Assembly (NCBI RefSeq): GCF_900099705.1
Contig: NZ_LT629695.1
Coordinates: 496,001 to 560,000, forward strand
From: Agrococcus jejuensis
GTDB lineage: Bacteria; Actinomycetota; Actinomycetes; Actinomycetales; Microbacteriaceae
Length of the DNA: 64,000 nt
Direction of reading: 5' to 3'
Shown here piece by piece: positions 45,151 to 53,034 of this stretch; position 1 is the first letter of the stretch; each line of letters starts with the position of its first letter. The notes under the pieces were generated by a model, which worked only from the letters and a program-made list of their open reading frames with translations, ran no database searches and had not been told where the DNA came from. The translations under genes were made by a program, and so were the position numbers.

Positions 45151-46024
45151 GACGATGCCTCTCGAGCAGCCGGAACAGCGCCGGGATGACCTCGTCGGAC
45201 GACGGGATGCGCTCGGCCGCGACGCCCAGCGACAGCAGCTCCTGCTGCAGCGTGCGGCGACGCTGCGCGATGCCCTCGTCGAACGCGCGCATGAGGCGCT
45301 TGTCGCGTCGCACGTAGTCGGGCAGCGGCGCGTCGCCCGCGACGCCGAAGATCTCGGGCGCCTTCGCGTCGCGCGCCATGAGGTCGGCGTCGCCGATCGA
45401 GATCCACAGCACCTCGTGCCGCACGTGCAGGCGGCCGAGCACCTGGTCGAGCTCGCGCGTGTACGCGAGGTCGTCGGCCACGATCACGACGAGCGAGCGG
45501 CGCCGCACGCTCTTCGCCACCTGCTCGAGCACGTGCTGCAGGTCGCTGTCGGGCGCATCGAGCGAGATCTGGTCGTCGAGCATGCGCAGCATGCGCTCGA
45601 GGTGCGCCTCCGAGCCGCCCTCGGGCGTGAAGCCCGTGTGCTCGGCGTTGCCCGCGTACATCGCGACGCGGTCGCCGTGCTTGATCGCGAGGTACGAGAG
45701 GATGCCGATCGTCTGGATCGCGACGTCCTCCTTCGACTCGCCGCTCTCGGCCGTCGCCGCCATGTTGCGGCCCGTGTCGACCACGACGATGACGTTGTGC
45801 TGCCGCGAGGCGATGTATCGCTTCACGAGCGGCGTCGTCGAGCGCGCCGTCGCCTTCCAGTCGATGTCCTTCACCTCGTCGCCCGGCGCGTACTCGCGCA
45901 GGTCGTCGAAGTCGTGGCTGCGGCCGTGGTGGATCGACTGGTAGTTGCCGTCGAGCAGCTCGAAGGTCCGACGATGGGCGTGGATCGCCATCTTCGTCTT
46001 GACCTTCTGGAGCCTGCGCTGCAT
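45137..46024 (-). CDS. DUF58-domain protein
   Basis: 295 residues. The DUF58 signature YAPGDEVKDIDWKATARSTTPLVKRY lies at about residues 46-71, followed by a vWA-like fold (VVVDTGRNMAATAESG, SDLQHVLEQVA). DUF58 proteins accompany MoxR ATPases. No transmembrane helix here, so cytosolic. ATG at 46024, 8 bp after the MoxR stop. Its role may be to recruit targets of the MoxR ATPase; that is inference. Confidence 0.9.
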   Translation of the reverse strand: MQRRLQKVKTKMAIHAHRRTFELLDGNYQSIHHGRSHDFDDLREYAPGDEVKDIDWKATARSTTPLVKRYIASRQHNVIVVVDTGRNMAATAESGESKEDVAIQTIGILSYLAIKHGDRVAMYAGNAEHTGFTPEGGSEAHLERMLRMLDDQISLDAPDSDLQHVLEQVAKSVRRRSLVVIVADDLAYTRELDQVLGRLHVRHEVLWISIGDADLMARDAKAPEIFGVAGDAPLPDYVRRDKRLMRAFDEGIAQRRRTLQQELLSLGVAAERIPSSDEVIPALFRLLERHRRVRR

Positions 46025-46032
46025 GACGACCC

Positions 46033-47034
46033 CTACGGCGTGCGCACGGCGTCGAAGATCGCGTCGACGACCTGCTCGCTCGTCACGCCATCCGCCTCCG
46101 CCTCGTAGCCGAGGATGATGCGGTGGCGCAGGATCGAGTGGCGCAGCGTCTTGACGTCCTCGGGGATGACGTAGTCGCGGCCGCGCACGAGCGCGAGCGC
46201 CCGCGTCGCCTGCGTGAACGCGATCGAGCCTCGCGGGCTCGCGCCGTACTCGATGTAGCCGGCGAGCTGCGCGCCGATGTAGTCCTTCGCGTGGCGCGTG
46301 ACGTACATGAGCTGCACGACGTAGTTCACGATCGCCTGGTCGACGTAGACGCGCTTCGTGAGCTCCTGCAGGTACTGCACGTCGGCGACCGACGCGACGG
46401 GCGTCGTGTCGGACTCGAAGACGCCGGACTCGATGCGGCGCACGATCTCGGCCTCCTCCGTCGGCGACGGGTAGGTGAGGATCTCCTTGAGCAGGAAGCG
46501 GTCGAGCTGCGCCTCGGGCAGCGTGTACGTGCCCTCCTGCTCGATGGGGTTCTGCGTCGCGAGCACGAGGAACGGCTTCGGCAGCGGGTGCGACTCGCCG
46601 CCGATCGACGTCTGGCGCTCCTGCATCGCCTCGAGCATCGCCGACTGCGTCTTGGCGCTCGAGCGGTTGATCTCGTCGAGCAGCACGAAGTTCGCGTGCA
46701 CCGGGCCCAGCTGCGTGCGGAACGTGCCGTCGTGCTGGTCGTAGATCTGCGTGCCGACGATGTCGGACGGCAGCAGGTCGGGGGTGCACTGGATGCGGTG
46801 GAACGTCGCGTCGACCGCGCGCGCGAGCGTCGCCGCCGCCGTCGTCTTCGCGAGGCCCGGGACCGACTCCATGAGCACGTGGCCGTTGGCGAGCACCGCG
46901 ACGAGGAGCGACTGCAGCAGGTCGGCCTGGCCGACGACCTTCGACGCGAACGACTGCTGCACGGCCCGGATCACCTGCCCGCCGCGTGCGAGCTCGTCCT
47001 TCGTGATGGGCGCGCGGCCCGGCACTGCGTTCAC
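46033..47034 (-). CDS. MoxR-family AAA+ ATPase
   Basis: 333 residues. Walker A SVPGLAKTT (K63, T64), Walker B FVLLDEINRSSAKTQSAML, sensor LATQNPIEQEGTYTLPEAQLDRF; the C-terminal lid helices end with GYEAEADGVTSEQVVDAIFD. MoxR ATPases act as chaperone-like activators of vWA proteins. GTG start overlaps the MFS gene by 4 nt. A second MoxR gene is at the right edge of the window. Confidence 0.95.
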   Translation of the reverse strand: MNAVPGRAPITKDELARGGQVIRAVQQSFASKVVGQADLLQSLLVAVLANGHVLMESVPGLAKTTAAATLARAVDATFHRIQCTPDLLPSDIVGTQIYDQHDGTFRTQLGPVHANFVLLDEINRSSAKTQSAMLEAMQERQTSIGGESHPLPKPFLVLATQNPIEQEGTYTLPEAQLDRFLLKEILTYPSPTEEAEIVRRIESGVFESDTTPVASVADVQYLQELTKRVYVDQAIVNYVVQLMYVTRHAKDYIGAQLAGYIEYGASPRGSIAFTQATRALALVRGRDYVIPEDVKTLRHSILRHRIILGYEAEADGVTSEQVVDAIFDAVRTP

Positions 47035-48389
47035 GGATGGTCCTCCAGAGGTCGGCGAGGTGCGCCATCGACGGTAGTCGCATCGCGCAGCGCCCCGCTG
47101 GGTGCATCCTGCACGGGGCCTGACGTCGACGTGGCGGTCGGCTGGGGCGCGCGGTCGCGGCCCGGGCGCGTCGCGGCGATCGCCGCGACGCAGCCTGCGA
47201 CGACGAACGCCGCCATCGCGAGCGAGAGGCCCGCGTAGCCCGCGAGGCCCAGGATCGGGCCAGCGATCGCGCCCGCCGCGGCGCCCGTGAGGCCCTGCAC
47301 GAGGTCGGAGCGGCCCTGGATGCGCGGGCGAGCGCGATCGGGCGCCGACTCGCTCACGAGCGTCGAGCCCGCGACGGTCGCCGCGCTCCAGCCGAGGCCG
47401 AGGAGGGCGAGCGACAGCGGCGCGAGGTCGGCGGGCAGCGCGACGTTCACGACGATCGAGCCGACGAGCAGCGCCTGCCCCACGAGGATCGTCTGCACCC
47501 TGCCCATCCGGTCGGCGAGGACGCCGAAGACCGGCGACAGCGCGTACATGCCCGCCGTGTGGGCGCTCATCGTGATGGCGATGCCCGTGAGCGAGTGGCC
47601 GGCGTGCTCGAGGTGCACGGGCGTGAGCGCCATGATGCCGACCATCGTCGCGTGCGCGCTCGCCACGACGACGATCGCGAGCAGGGCGCGGGGGTGGTCG
47701 AGGAGCCGGGTCTTCGTCGCTGCGGCGGTGCTCGTTCCGGGCTCGTCGCCGCGCATCGCCTGCGCCGTGAGCAGCGGATCCGGGCGCAGCCCGATCGCGA
47801 GCGCCGCAGCCGTCAGCGCCTGCATCGCGCCGACGATCACGTACGCGCCCACGAGGTGCGGCAGGCCCAGCGCGACGCCGATCGCGTCGCCCGGCGGGAT
47901 GAGCTGCGGACCGGCGACGACGCCGATCGTCGTCATCCACACGACGAGCGACAGGTCGCGGCCGCGCCGCGAGCGCACCGACAGGTCGGTCGCCGCGAAG
48001 CGCGACTGCAGGTTCACGGCCATGGAGGCGCCGAGCAGCAGGAAGCCGGCGAGCGCGATGGGCCACGCGTCGAGCGTGCCGCCGACGACGATCGTCGACG
48101 TGCCGGCGAGGCCGATGAGCGCGCCCGTCGTGAGCGCCGCCCTGCGCCCCCTGCGCGTCGCGAGGCGGGCGAGCGGCACGGCCAGGATCGCGCCGCCGAG
48201 CGTCAGCAGCGTGGCCGCGAGGCCCGCGAACGCCGCATCCCCCGTCACCTGCTCCACGAGCAGGCTGCCGACGCCCACCGCGACGCCGTTGCCGACACCG
48301 CCGAGCGCCTGCCCGATCGACAGCACCACGAGGGTGCGGCGCTGCGCGGGATGCTGGATGAGGCGGGGCTTGGGCACTGGCTGCGTCAC
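47031..48389 (-). CDS. MFS transporter
   Basis: 452 residues with twelve predicted helices. The MFS loop motif appears as [11 protein letters not shown] (between helices 8 and 9) and the first-half loop [13 protein letters not shown]-terminal [22 protein letters not shown]. Substrate unknown; drug/proton antiport is possible. Overlaps ispG (48386-48389) and MoxR by 4 nt each, so it is expressed with them. The C-terminal 45 residues are Pro/Ser-rich. Confidence 0.9.
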   Translation of the reverse strand: MTQPVPKPRLIQHPAQRRTLVVLSIGQALGGVGNGVAVGVGSLLVEQVTGDAAFAGLAATLLTLGGAILAVPLARLATRRGRRAALTTGALIGLAGTSTIVVGGTLDAWPIALAGFLLLGASMAVNLQSRFAATDLSVRSRRGRDLSLVVWMTTIGVVAGPQLIPPGDAIGVALGLPHLVGAYVIVGAMQALTAAALAIGLRPDPLLTAQAMRGDEPGTSTAAATKTRLLDHPRALLAIVVVASAHATMVGIMALTPVHLEHAGHSLTGIAITMSAHTAGMYALSPVFGVLADRMGRVQTILVGQALLVGSIVVNVALPADLAPLSLALLGLGWSAATVAGSTLVSESAPDRARPRIQGRSDLVQGLTGAAAGAIAGPILGLAGYAGLSLAMAAFVVAGCVAAIAATRPGRDRAPQPTATSTSGPVQDAPSGALRDATTVDGAPRRPLEDHP

Positions 48390-49537
48390 GAGCCCGACGT
48401 GACGACGGTCGGCTCGCCGGCCGGCAGGTCGGGGTTCTCGGCGGCGATGCGTCGCGCCTCCTCGATGAGCGTCGCGACGATCTCGGCCTCCGGCACGGTC
48501 TTGATGACCTCGCCCTTCACGAAGATCTGCCCCTTGCCGTTGCCGCTCGCGACGCCCAGGTCGGCCTCGCGCGCCTCCCCCGGACCGTTCACGACGCACC
48601 CCATCACAGCGACGCGCAGCGGCACCGTGACGTCCTTGAGGCCCTCGGTGACCTCGTCGGCGAGCGTGTACACGTCGACCTGCGCGCGGCCGCACGACGG
48701 GCACGACACGATCTCGAGGCGGCGCTCGCGCAGGCCGAGGGACTGCAGGATCTGCAGGCCGACCTTGACCTCCTCGGCCGGCGGGGCCGACAGCGAGACG
48801 CGGATGGTGTCGCCGATGCCCTCGCTGAGCAGGATGCCGAACGCCGTCGCCGACTTGATCGTGCCCTGGAACGCCGGGCCCGCCTCCGTCACGCCCAGGT
48901 GCAGCGGCCAGTCGCCCGCCTGCGCGAGCAGCCGGTACGCCTGCACCATCGTGACGGGGTCGTTGTGCTTCACCGAGATCTTGAAGTCGTGGAAGTCGTG
49001 CTCCTCGAAGAGGCTCGCCTCCCACACCGCCGACTCGACGAGCGCCTCGGGCGTCGCCTTGCCGTGCTTCTGCAGCAGGCTCGGCTCGAGGCTGCCGGCG
49101 TTGACGCCGATGCGCAGGCTCACGCCCGCCGCCTTCGCCCGCCTGGCGATCTCGCCGACCTGGTCGTCGAACTTGCGGATGTTGCCCGGGTTCACGCGCA
49201 CGGCGGCGCATCCCGCGTCGATCGCCGCGAAGACGTACTTCGGCTGGAAGTGGATGTCGGCGATCACCGGGATCTGCGACTTCCTCGCGATGATGTGCAG
49301 CACGTCGGCGTCGTCCTGCGTCGGCACCGCGACGCGCACGATGTCGCAGCCCGTCGCCGTGAGCTCGGCGATCTGCTGCAGCGTGCCGTTGATGTCGGTC
49401 GTCTTCGTCGTCGTCATCGACTGCACCGACACGGGCGCGTCGCTGCCCACCGCCACGCTGCCCACGCGGATCTGCCGGGTGCGCCGCCTGGGCGCGAGCG
49501 TGCGCACCTCCGGCGTGCCGAGGTTGATGGCGGCCAT
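48386..49537 (-). CDS. ispG: (E)-4-hydroxy-3-methylbut-2-enyl-diphosphate synthase
   Basis: 383 residues. It performs the next-to-last step of the MEP isoprenoid pathway. Iron-sulfur ligands are in CPSCGR and [13 protein letters not shown]-barrel motifs include [22 protein letters not shown] and [11 protein letters not shown] at 49537 is supported by TAGGGT 7 nt upstream. It heads an unusual operon continuing with MFS, MoxR, DUF58 and vWA genes. dxr and rseP, normally adjacent, lie across an interrupted region. Confidence 0.97.
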   Translation of the reverse strand: MAAINLGTPEVRTLAPRRRTRQIRVGSVAVGSDAPVSVQSMTTTKTTDINGTLQQIAELTATGCDIVRVAVPTQDDADVLHIIARKSQIPVIADIHFQPKYVFAAIDAGCAAVRVNPGNIRKFDDQVGEIARRAKAAGVSLRIGVNAGSLEPSLLQKHGKATPEALVESAVWEASLFEEHDFHDFKISVKHNDPVTMVQAYRLLAQAGDWPLHLGVTEAGPAFQGTIKSATAFGILLSEGIGDTIRVSLSAPPAEEVKVGLQILQSLGLRERRLEIVSCPSCGRAQVDVYTLADEVTEGLKDVTVPLRVAVMGCVVNGPGEAREADLGVASGNGKGQIFVKGEVIKTVPEAEIVATLIEEARRIAAENPDLPAGEPTVVTSGS

Positions 49538-49544
49538 GGTCACC

Positions 49545-49550
49545 ACCCTA
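49545..49550 (-). promoter_or_regulatory. -10 element of ispG
   Basis: TAGGGT, 7 nt before the ATG at 49537; 30 bp from repeat element A. Confidence 0.6.
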
Positions 49551-49580
49551 CGGCGGCCGTCCTCCCGCTTCGCCGTCCTT

Positions 49581-49697
49581 GACTGGTCACAGTTGCACCC
49601 CGACTGGTCGCAGTTGCACCTGACTGGTCGCACTTTCGATTCGACTGGTCGCAATTGCACCGCACTGGTCGCTGTTTCGGTGCAATTGCGACCAGTC
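49581..49697 (-). repeat. Composite short-repeat element A
   Basis: Units of about 19 bp. On the plus strand: GACTGGTCACAGTTGCACC (49581-49599), GACTGGTCGCAGTTGCACC (49602-49620), a variant at 49622, GACTGGTCGCAATTGCACC (49643-49661), a variant at 49664, then one inverted unit (49679-49697). Read on the minus strand the order is forward, variant, inverted, variant, inverted, inverted: the same order as elements B and C. It lies in the divergent gap between ispG and the DUF559 gene. Confidence 0.92.
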
Positions 49698-49772
49698 ACG
49701 CGCTGGAGCGGCAGGCGCGTCCCTCACAGGTCCGCTGCGTCCACAGGCCGCGCGACCGCGGCCCGACATCGC

Positions 49773-49795
49773 GGCGGAGGCGAGCATCCTCCGCC
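49773..49795 (+). promoter_or_regulatory. Hairpin covering the possible ribosome binding site of the DUF559 gene
   Basis: GGCGGAGG (49773-49780) pairs with CCTCCGCC (49788-49795), loop 7 nt, ending 1 nt before the ATG. The GGAGG would be hidden in the stem, which suggests low or regulated translation. Confidence 0.45.
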
Positions 49796-49796
49796 C

Positions 49797-50702
49797 ATGA
49801 GCCATCTCCTCCCGCCGAGCCCCGACCACCGCGCATTCAGCGTCGCCGACGCGCTCGCCGACGGCGCGACGCGTCGCGAGCTCGCCGGCCACGGCTACCT
49901 CGCGCCCGCCTACGGCACGCGCATCCAGCGTTCGGACGATGGCACCATCACGCGAGCGCAGTTCCTGGATGCGCTCAGATCGGTCGCGCGCGACGACCAG
50001 TTCCTCTCGCACGCCACCGCGGCGCTCGTGCACGGCATGCCCATCCCGCTCGCGTTCCAGACCGGCCCCGTGCATCTCGCGTCGCCCACGCTCGGGCATC
50101 GCATGCGACGCCCGGGCGTCGTCGGACATCGCCTCAAGGCCGAGATCGTGGAGGTCGACGGGATCCGCGTCGAGCATCCGCACGACGCGTTCATCCATCT
50201 CGCGACGCTGCTGCCGCTGCATCCGCTCGTGGCCGTCGCAGACTGGCTCCTGCAAGAGCGCAACGGCGTGCCGACAACGAAGCAGGCGCTCGTCGAGCGC
50301 CTCGATCACTTCCGCGGTGCTCGTGGGCTGTCGCTGCTCCGTCGAGCGATCACGCTCGCACGGCACGGCGTCGAGTCGCCGCGAGAGAACGAGTTGCGAC
50401 TGCTCGTGACAGCCGCCGGCCATGCCGAGCCCGTCTGCAACATCGACGTCGTCGACGTCGATGGCCGGTTCCTCGCGCGCGTCGACATGGCGTGGCCGGA
50501 GCTGCGGATCGCCCTCGAGTACGACGGCGAGCAGCATCGGCTCGACGACCGGCAGTACGCACGGGACATCGAGCGATCCGCGATTCTCGAGCAGCACGGA
50601 TGGATCGTCATCCGCGTGACGAAGCAGCACATGGCGTCGCCGGCGACACGGGTCCTCCCGCGCGTCGCGGAGGCCTTCGCCCGCCGACGTCTCCAGGGCT
50701 GA
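49797..50702 (+). CDS. DUF559-domain (VSR-fold) nuclease-like protein
   Basis: 301 residues. The N-terminal half looks like the AbiEi/DUF559-type helical region (FLSHATAALVHGMPIP, about 69-84). The C-terminal half has the Vsr-like endonuclease pattern: E193/E197 in ESPRENELRLL, D230 in ARVDMAWP and EYDGEQH (241-247), all consistent with a metal-dependent nuclease. Such genes are multicopy in Microbacteriaceae; activity is unproven. The final stop codon overlaps the first bases of repeat element B. The start codon follows a hairpin. GC appears a little lower than its neighbours. Confidence 0.82.
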   Translation: MSHLLPPSPDHRAFSVADALADGATRRELAGHGYLAPAYGTRIQRSDDGTITRAQFLDALRSVARDDQFLSHATAALVHGMPIPLAFQTGPVHLASPTLGHRMRRPGVVGHRLKAEIVEVDGIRVEHPHDAFIHLATLLPLHPLVAVADWLLQERNGVPTTKQALVERLDHFRGARGLSLLRRAITLARHGVESPRENELRLLVTAAGHAEPVCNIDVVDVDGRFLARVDMAWPELRIALEYDGEQHRLDDRQYARDIERSAILEQHGWIVIRVTKQHMASPATRVLPRVAEAFARRRLQG

Positions 50703-50796
50703 CTGGTCACAGTTGCACCGAAACTGCGACCAGTGCGGTGCAATTGCGACCAGTCGAATCGGAACTGTGACCAGTCCGGTGCAACTGCGACCAGTC
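50701..50796 (+). repeat. Composite short-repeat element B
   Basis: One forward unit GACTGGTCACAGTTGCACC (50701-50719), a variant inverted unit (about 50720-50735), inverted GGTGCAATTGCGACCAGTC (50737-50755), a variant (50762-50776) and inverted GGTGCAACTGCGACCAGTC (50778-50796). It separates the convergent DUF559 and rseP genes. Confidence 0.92.
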
Positions 50797-50810
50797 CCGA
50801 GCGGGACGAG

Positions 50811-52139
50811 TCAGGGGAGGATCGAGATGGGGTTGATGATGTCGGCATAGATGAGCAGGGCGCTCATCAGGCCGAGCACCACCGTGACCGCGAGGGTCAC
50901 GGGCACCCAGCGGGCCGTGTCGATCGGGCCGGGATCCGGCTTGCCGCGCAGGCGGGCGAAGCCGCGGCGGATCGCCTCGAGCACCGCGCCGAGCACGTGC
51001 CCGCCGTCGAGCGGCATGAGCGGCACGAGGTTGAAGACGAACAGCGCGACGTTGAGCGACGCGAGGATGCCGAGCATCGACGACGCGCGCTCGGCGATCG
51101 GCACCTGGTCGAGCGACGCGATCTCGCCCGCGATGCGACCGACGCCCACGACGGAGATCGGCCCCTCGGGGTCGCGCTCGCCGCCGCCGAACGCCGCCTG
51201 CGCCACCTCGACGAGGCGCACGGGCAGCGTCGCGATGACCTGCGCCACGCGCACGACGTTGTCGCCGACCGCGACGGGCACCTCGGCGATCGACTGCTGC
51301 ACGATCTCGTACTGCGGCCCGATGCCGATGAACCCGACGGTCTCGACCTGCGGCTCGCCGTCGACCTCGACGATCTGACCGTCGGCATCCGTCACGTACC
51401 GCTCGGTCGCGAGCGGCGTCACCTGCAGGTCGACCTCGGCGCCGTCGCGCTCGACCGTGAACGTGAGCTCCTGACCGGCGTCGTCGCGGATGCCCGCCTG
51501 CACGTCGGCCCACGACGCGATGGGCGCGCCGTCGATCGCGACGATGACGTCGCCTGGCTCGATGCCGGCAGCGGCGGCCGGCGCCGCGGGGTCGGACGCC
51601 TCGCACGTCGTGCGGTCCTGGCTCGCCGGGATGACGCACTCCGACAGCGACGAGATCGTCGTGCCCGGCTGCGCGACGCCGAAGCCGCACAGCACGATCG
51701 CGTAGAGCACCGCCGCGAGCAGCAGGTTCATGAACGGCCCGCCGAGCATGATGACGATGCGCTTCCACACCGGCAGGCGGTAGAACGTGCGGTCCTCCCC
51801 CACGCCCTCCGCCGACTCCGCGGACACCTCGCGCGCATCCTGCACGAGCGTGTCGAAGAAGCCGGTGGATGCCGTGCGGGCCGCCTCGCCCTCGCGGCGC
51901 GGCGGGAACATGCCCGCCATCGAGATGTAGCCGCCGAGCGGGATGGCCTTGAGGCCGTACTCCGTCTCGCCCTTCCTGCGCGAGAAGAGCGTCGGCCCGA
52001 AGCCGATCATGTACTGGCCCACGCGCACGCCGAAGCGCTTCGCCGGCACGAGATGGCCGACCTCGTGGAGCGCGATCGAGGCCGCGAGGCCGACCACGAG
52101 GATGACGACGCCGAGGACGTAGAGCAGGACCGAATCCAT
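50811..52139 (-). CDS. rseP: Site-2 protease, M50 family (RseP/Rip1-like)
   Basis: 442 residues. Zinc motif HEVGH (H25, E26, H29) in the first helix, a PDZ domain (about 155-250: GIEPGDVIVAIDGAPIASWADVQ), and the LMPLDGGHVLGAVLEAIR segment with the third zinc ligand near the C-terminus. It cleaves membrane-anchored regulators such as anti-sigma factors within the bilayer. TAGCAT lies 9 nt before the ATG. In actinobacteria it normally sits between dxr and ispG; the order is kept but the intervals are interrupted. Confidence 0.93.
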   Translation of the reverse strand: MDSVLLYVLGVVILVVGLAASIALHEVGHLVPAKRFGVRVGQYMIGFGPTLFSRRKGETEYGLKAIPLGGYISMAGMFPPRREGEAARTASTGFFDTLVQDAREVSAESAEGVGEDRTFYRLPVWKRIVIMLGGPFMNLLLAAVLYAIVLCGFGVAQPGTTISSLSECVIPASQDRTTCEASDPAAPAAAAGIEPGDVIVAIDGAPIASWADVQAGIRDDAGQELTFTVERDGAEVDLQVTPLATERYVTDADGQIVEVDGEPQVETVGFIGIGPQYEIVQQSIAEVPVAVGDNVVRVAQVIATLPVRLVEVAQAAFGGGERDPEGPISVVGVGRIAGEIASLDQVPIAERASSMLGILASLNVALFVFNLVPLMPLDGGHVLGAVLEAIRRGFARLRGKPDPGPIDTARWVPVTLAVTVVLGLMSALLIYADIINPISILP

Positions 52140-52214
52140 CGCCTGCCGATGCTACGCGGCGATGCTGTGGGTCGCGCCACGCGTCGGGCATGGCTCGCCC
52201 ATGGGCTGCGCGCC

Positions 52215-52220
52215 TAGCCT
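52215..52220 (+). promoter_or_regulatory. -10 element of the lysozyme-like gene
   Basis: TAGCCT, 6 nt before the GTG at 52227; leaderless pattern. Confidence 0.6.
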
Positions 52221-52226
52221 TGCCGG

Positions 52227-52883
52227 GTGCCCGCATCCACCCGCTCCCGACGTGCGCCCGCGCGTCGGCGGTCGAGCGGTGCTCGGAAGCCGAGGTCGGC
52301 GGCGGCTCGCGCGCGCCTCGCAGCGCAGGATCGGCGCCGCGTCGGCATCGCGACCGGCCTCGTCGCGGCAGCGACGGTCGCGATCGTCGTGCTCGCGTGG
52401 GTGCTCCAGCCGCGCATCGAGCCGTGGGAGCAGACCGCGACCGTCACGGGCGACGTGCCCTCGGGCGTCGCCGGCTGGGATCGCGAGCAGCTGACGAACG
52501 CCGCGATCATCCTGCAGGCGGGCGCCGACCTCGGACTCTCGGACCGCGACCGCACCATCGCGGTCATGACGGCGATGGGCGAGTCGAGCCTCATCGTCGT
52601 CGACTTCGGCGACGACGCCGGCCCCGACTCCCGCGGCCTGTTCCAGCAGCGCACCGGATGGGGCCCGTACGAGGTGCGGATGGATGCGTACGGCTCGGCC
52701 GTGCTCTTCTACCAGGCGCTCGACGACGTGGCCGCGCGCGACGGCATGGCGCCGACGATCGTCGCGCACACGGTGCAGGTGAACCAGGATCCGTACCACT
52801 ACGAGTCGTACTGGGACGACGCCGTCGCGGTCGTCGCTGCGCTGGATGCGGCGCAGATCGCCGTGGAGGTCGCGCCCGCCTGA
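52227..52883 (+). CDS. Membrane-anchored lytic-transglycosylase-like protein
   Basis: 218 residues. A strongly basic N-terminus of 40 residues, one helix (about 40-60), then a domain with NAAIILQAGADLGLSDRDRTIAVMTAMGESSL and SRGLFQQRTGWG (135-146). Glu119 in GESSL followed by SxGLFQQR is the usual lysozyme/SLT-fold catalytic layout. It may trim peptidoglycan on the outer face of the membrane. GTG start, leaderless. It is coded against dxr and rseP and is followed by repeat element C. Confidence 0.78.
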   Translation: MPASTRSRRAPARRRSSGARKPRSAAARARLAAQDRRRVGIATGLVAAATVAIVVLAWVLQPRIEPWEQTATVTGDVPSGVAGWDREQLTNAAIILQAGADLGLSDRDRTIAVMTAMGESSLIVVDFGDDAGPDSRGLFQQRTGWGPYEVRMDAYGSAVLFYQALDDVAARDGMAPTIVAHTVQVNQDPYHYESYWDDAVAVVAALDAAQIAVEVAPA

Positions 52884-52902
52884 GGCGCTGTGGCCGGTCC
52901 TC

Positions 52903-53019
52903 GACTGGTCACAGTTGCACCGAAACGGCGACCACTCTGGTGCAACTGCGACCAGTCGGAGCGAAACTCTGACCAGTCAGGTGCAACTGCGACCAGTCCA
53001 AGTGCAACTGTGACCAGTC
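52903..53019 (+). repeat. Composite short-repeat element C
   Basis: Forward unit GACTGGTCACAGTTGCACC (52903-52921), a variant at about 52922, inverted GGTGCAACTGCGACCAGTC (52939-52957), a variant (52963-52978), inverted (52980-52998) and a sixth, degenerate inverted unit (53001-53019). Same unit order as B; same orientation. It separates two convergent genes. Confidence 0.92.
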
Positions 53020-53034
53020 GGCGCGGACAGCGGG

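Larger units (their letters stand above)
49581..50796. mobile_element. Putative repeat-flanked DUF559 cassette
   Basis: Elements A and B, in opposite orientation, enclose the DUF559 gene, interrupting the usual ispG-rseP neighbourhood. No transposase and no target-site duplication is visible. Cassette mobility is a hypothesis. Confidence 0.3.

Noticed and set aside
49581..53019. CRISPR array
   Set aside because: Units are about 19 bp, separated by 0-4 nt, in both orientations and partly degenerate; there are no equal-length unique spacers and no cas genes.
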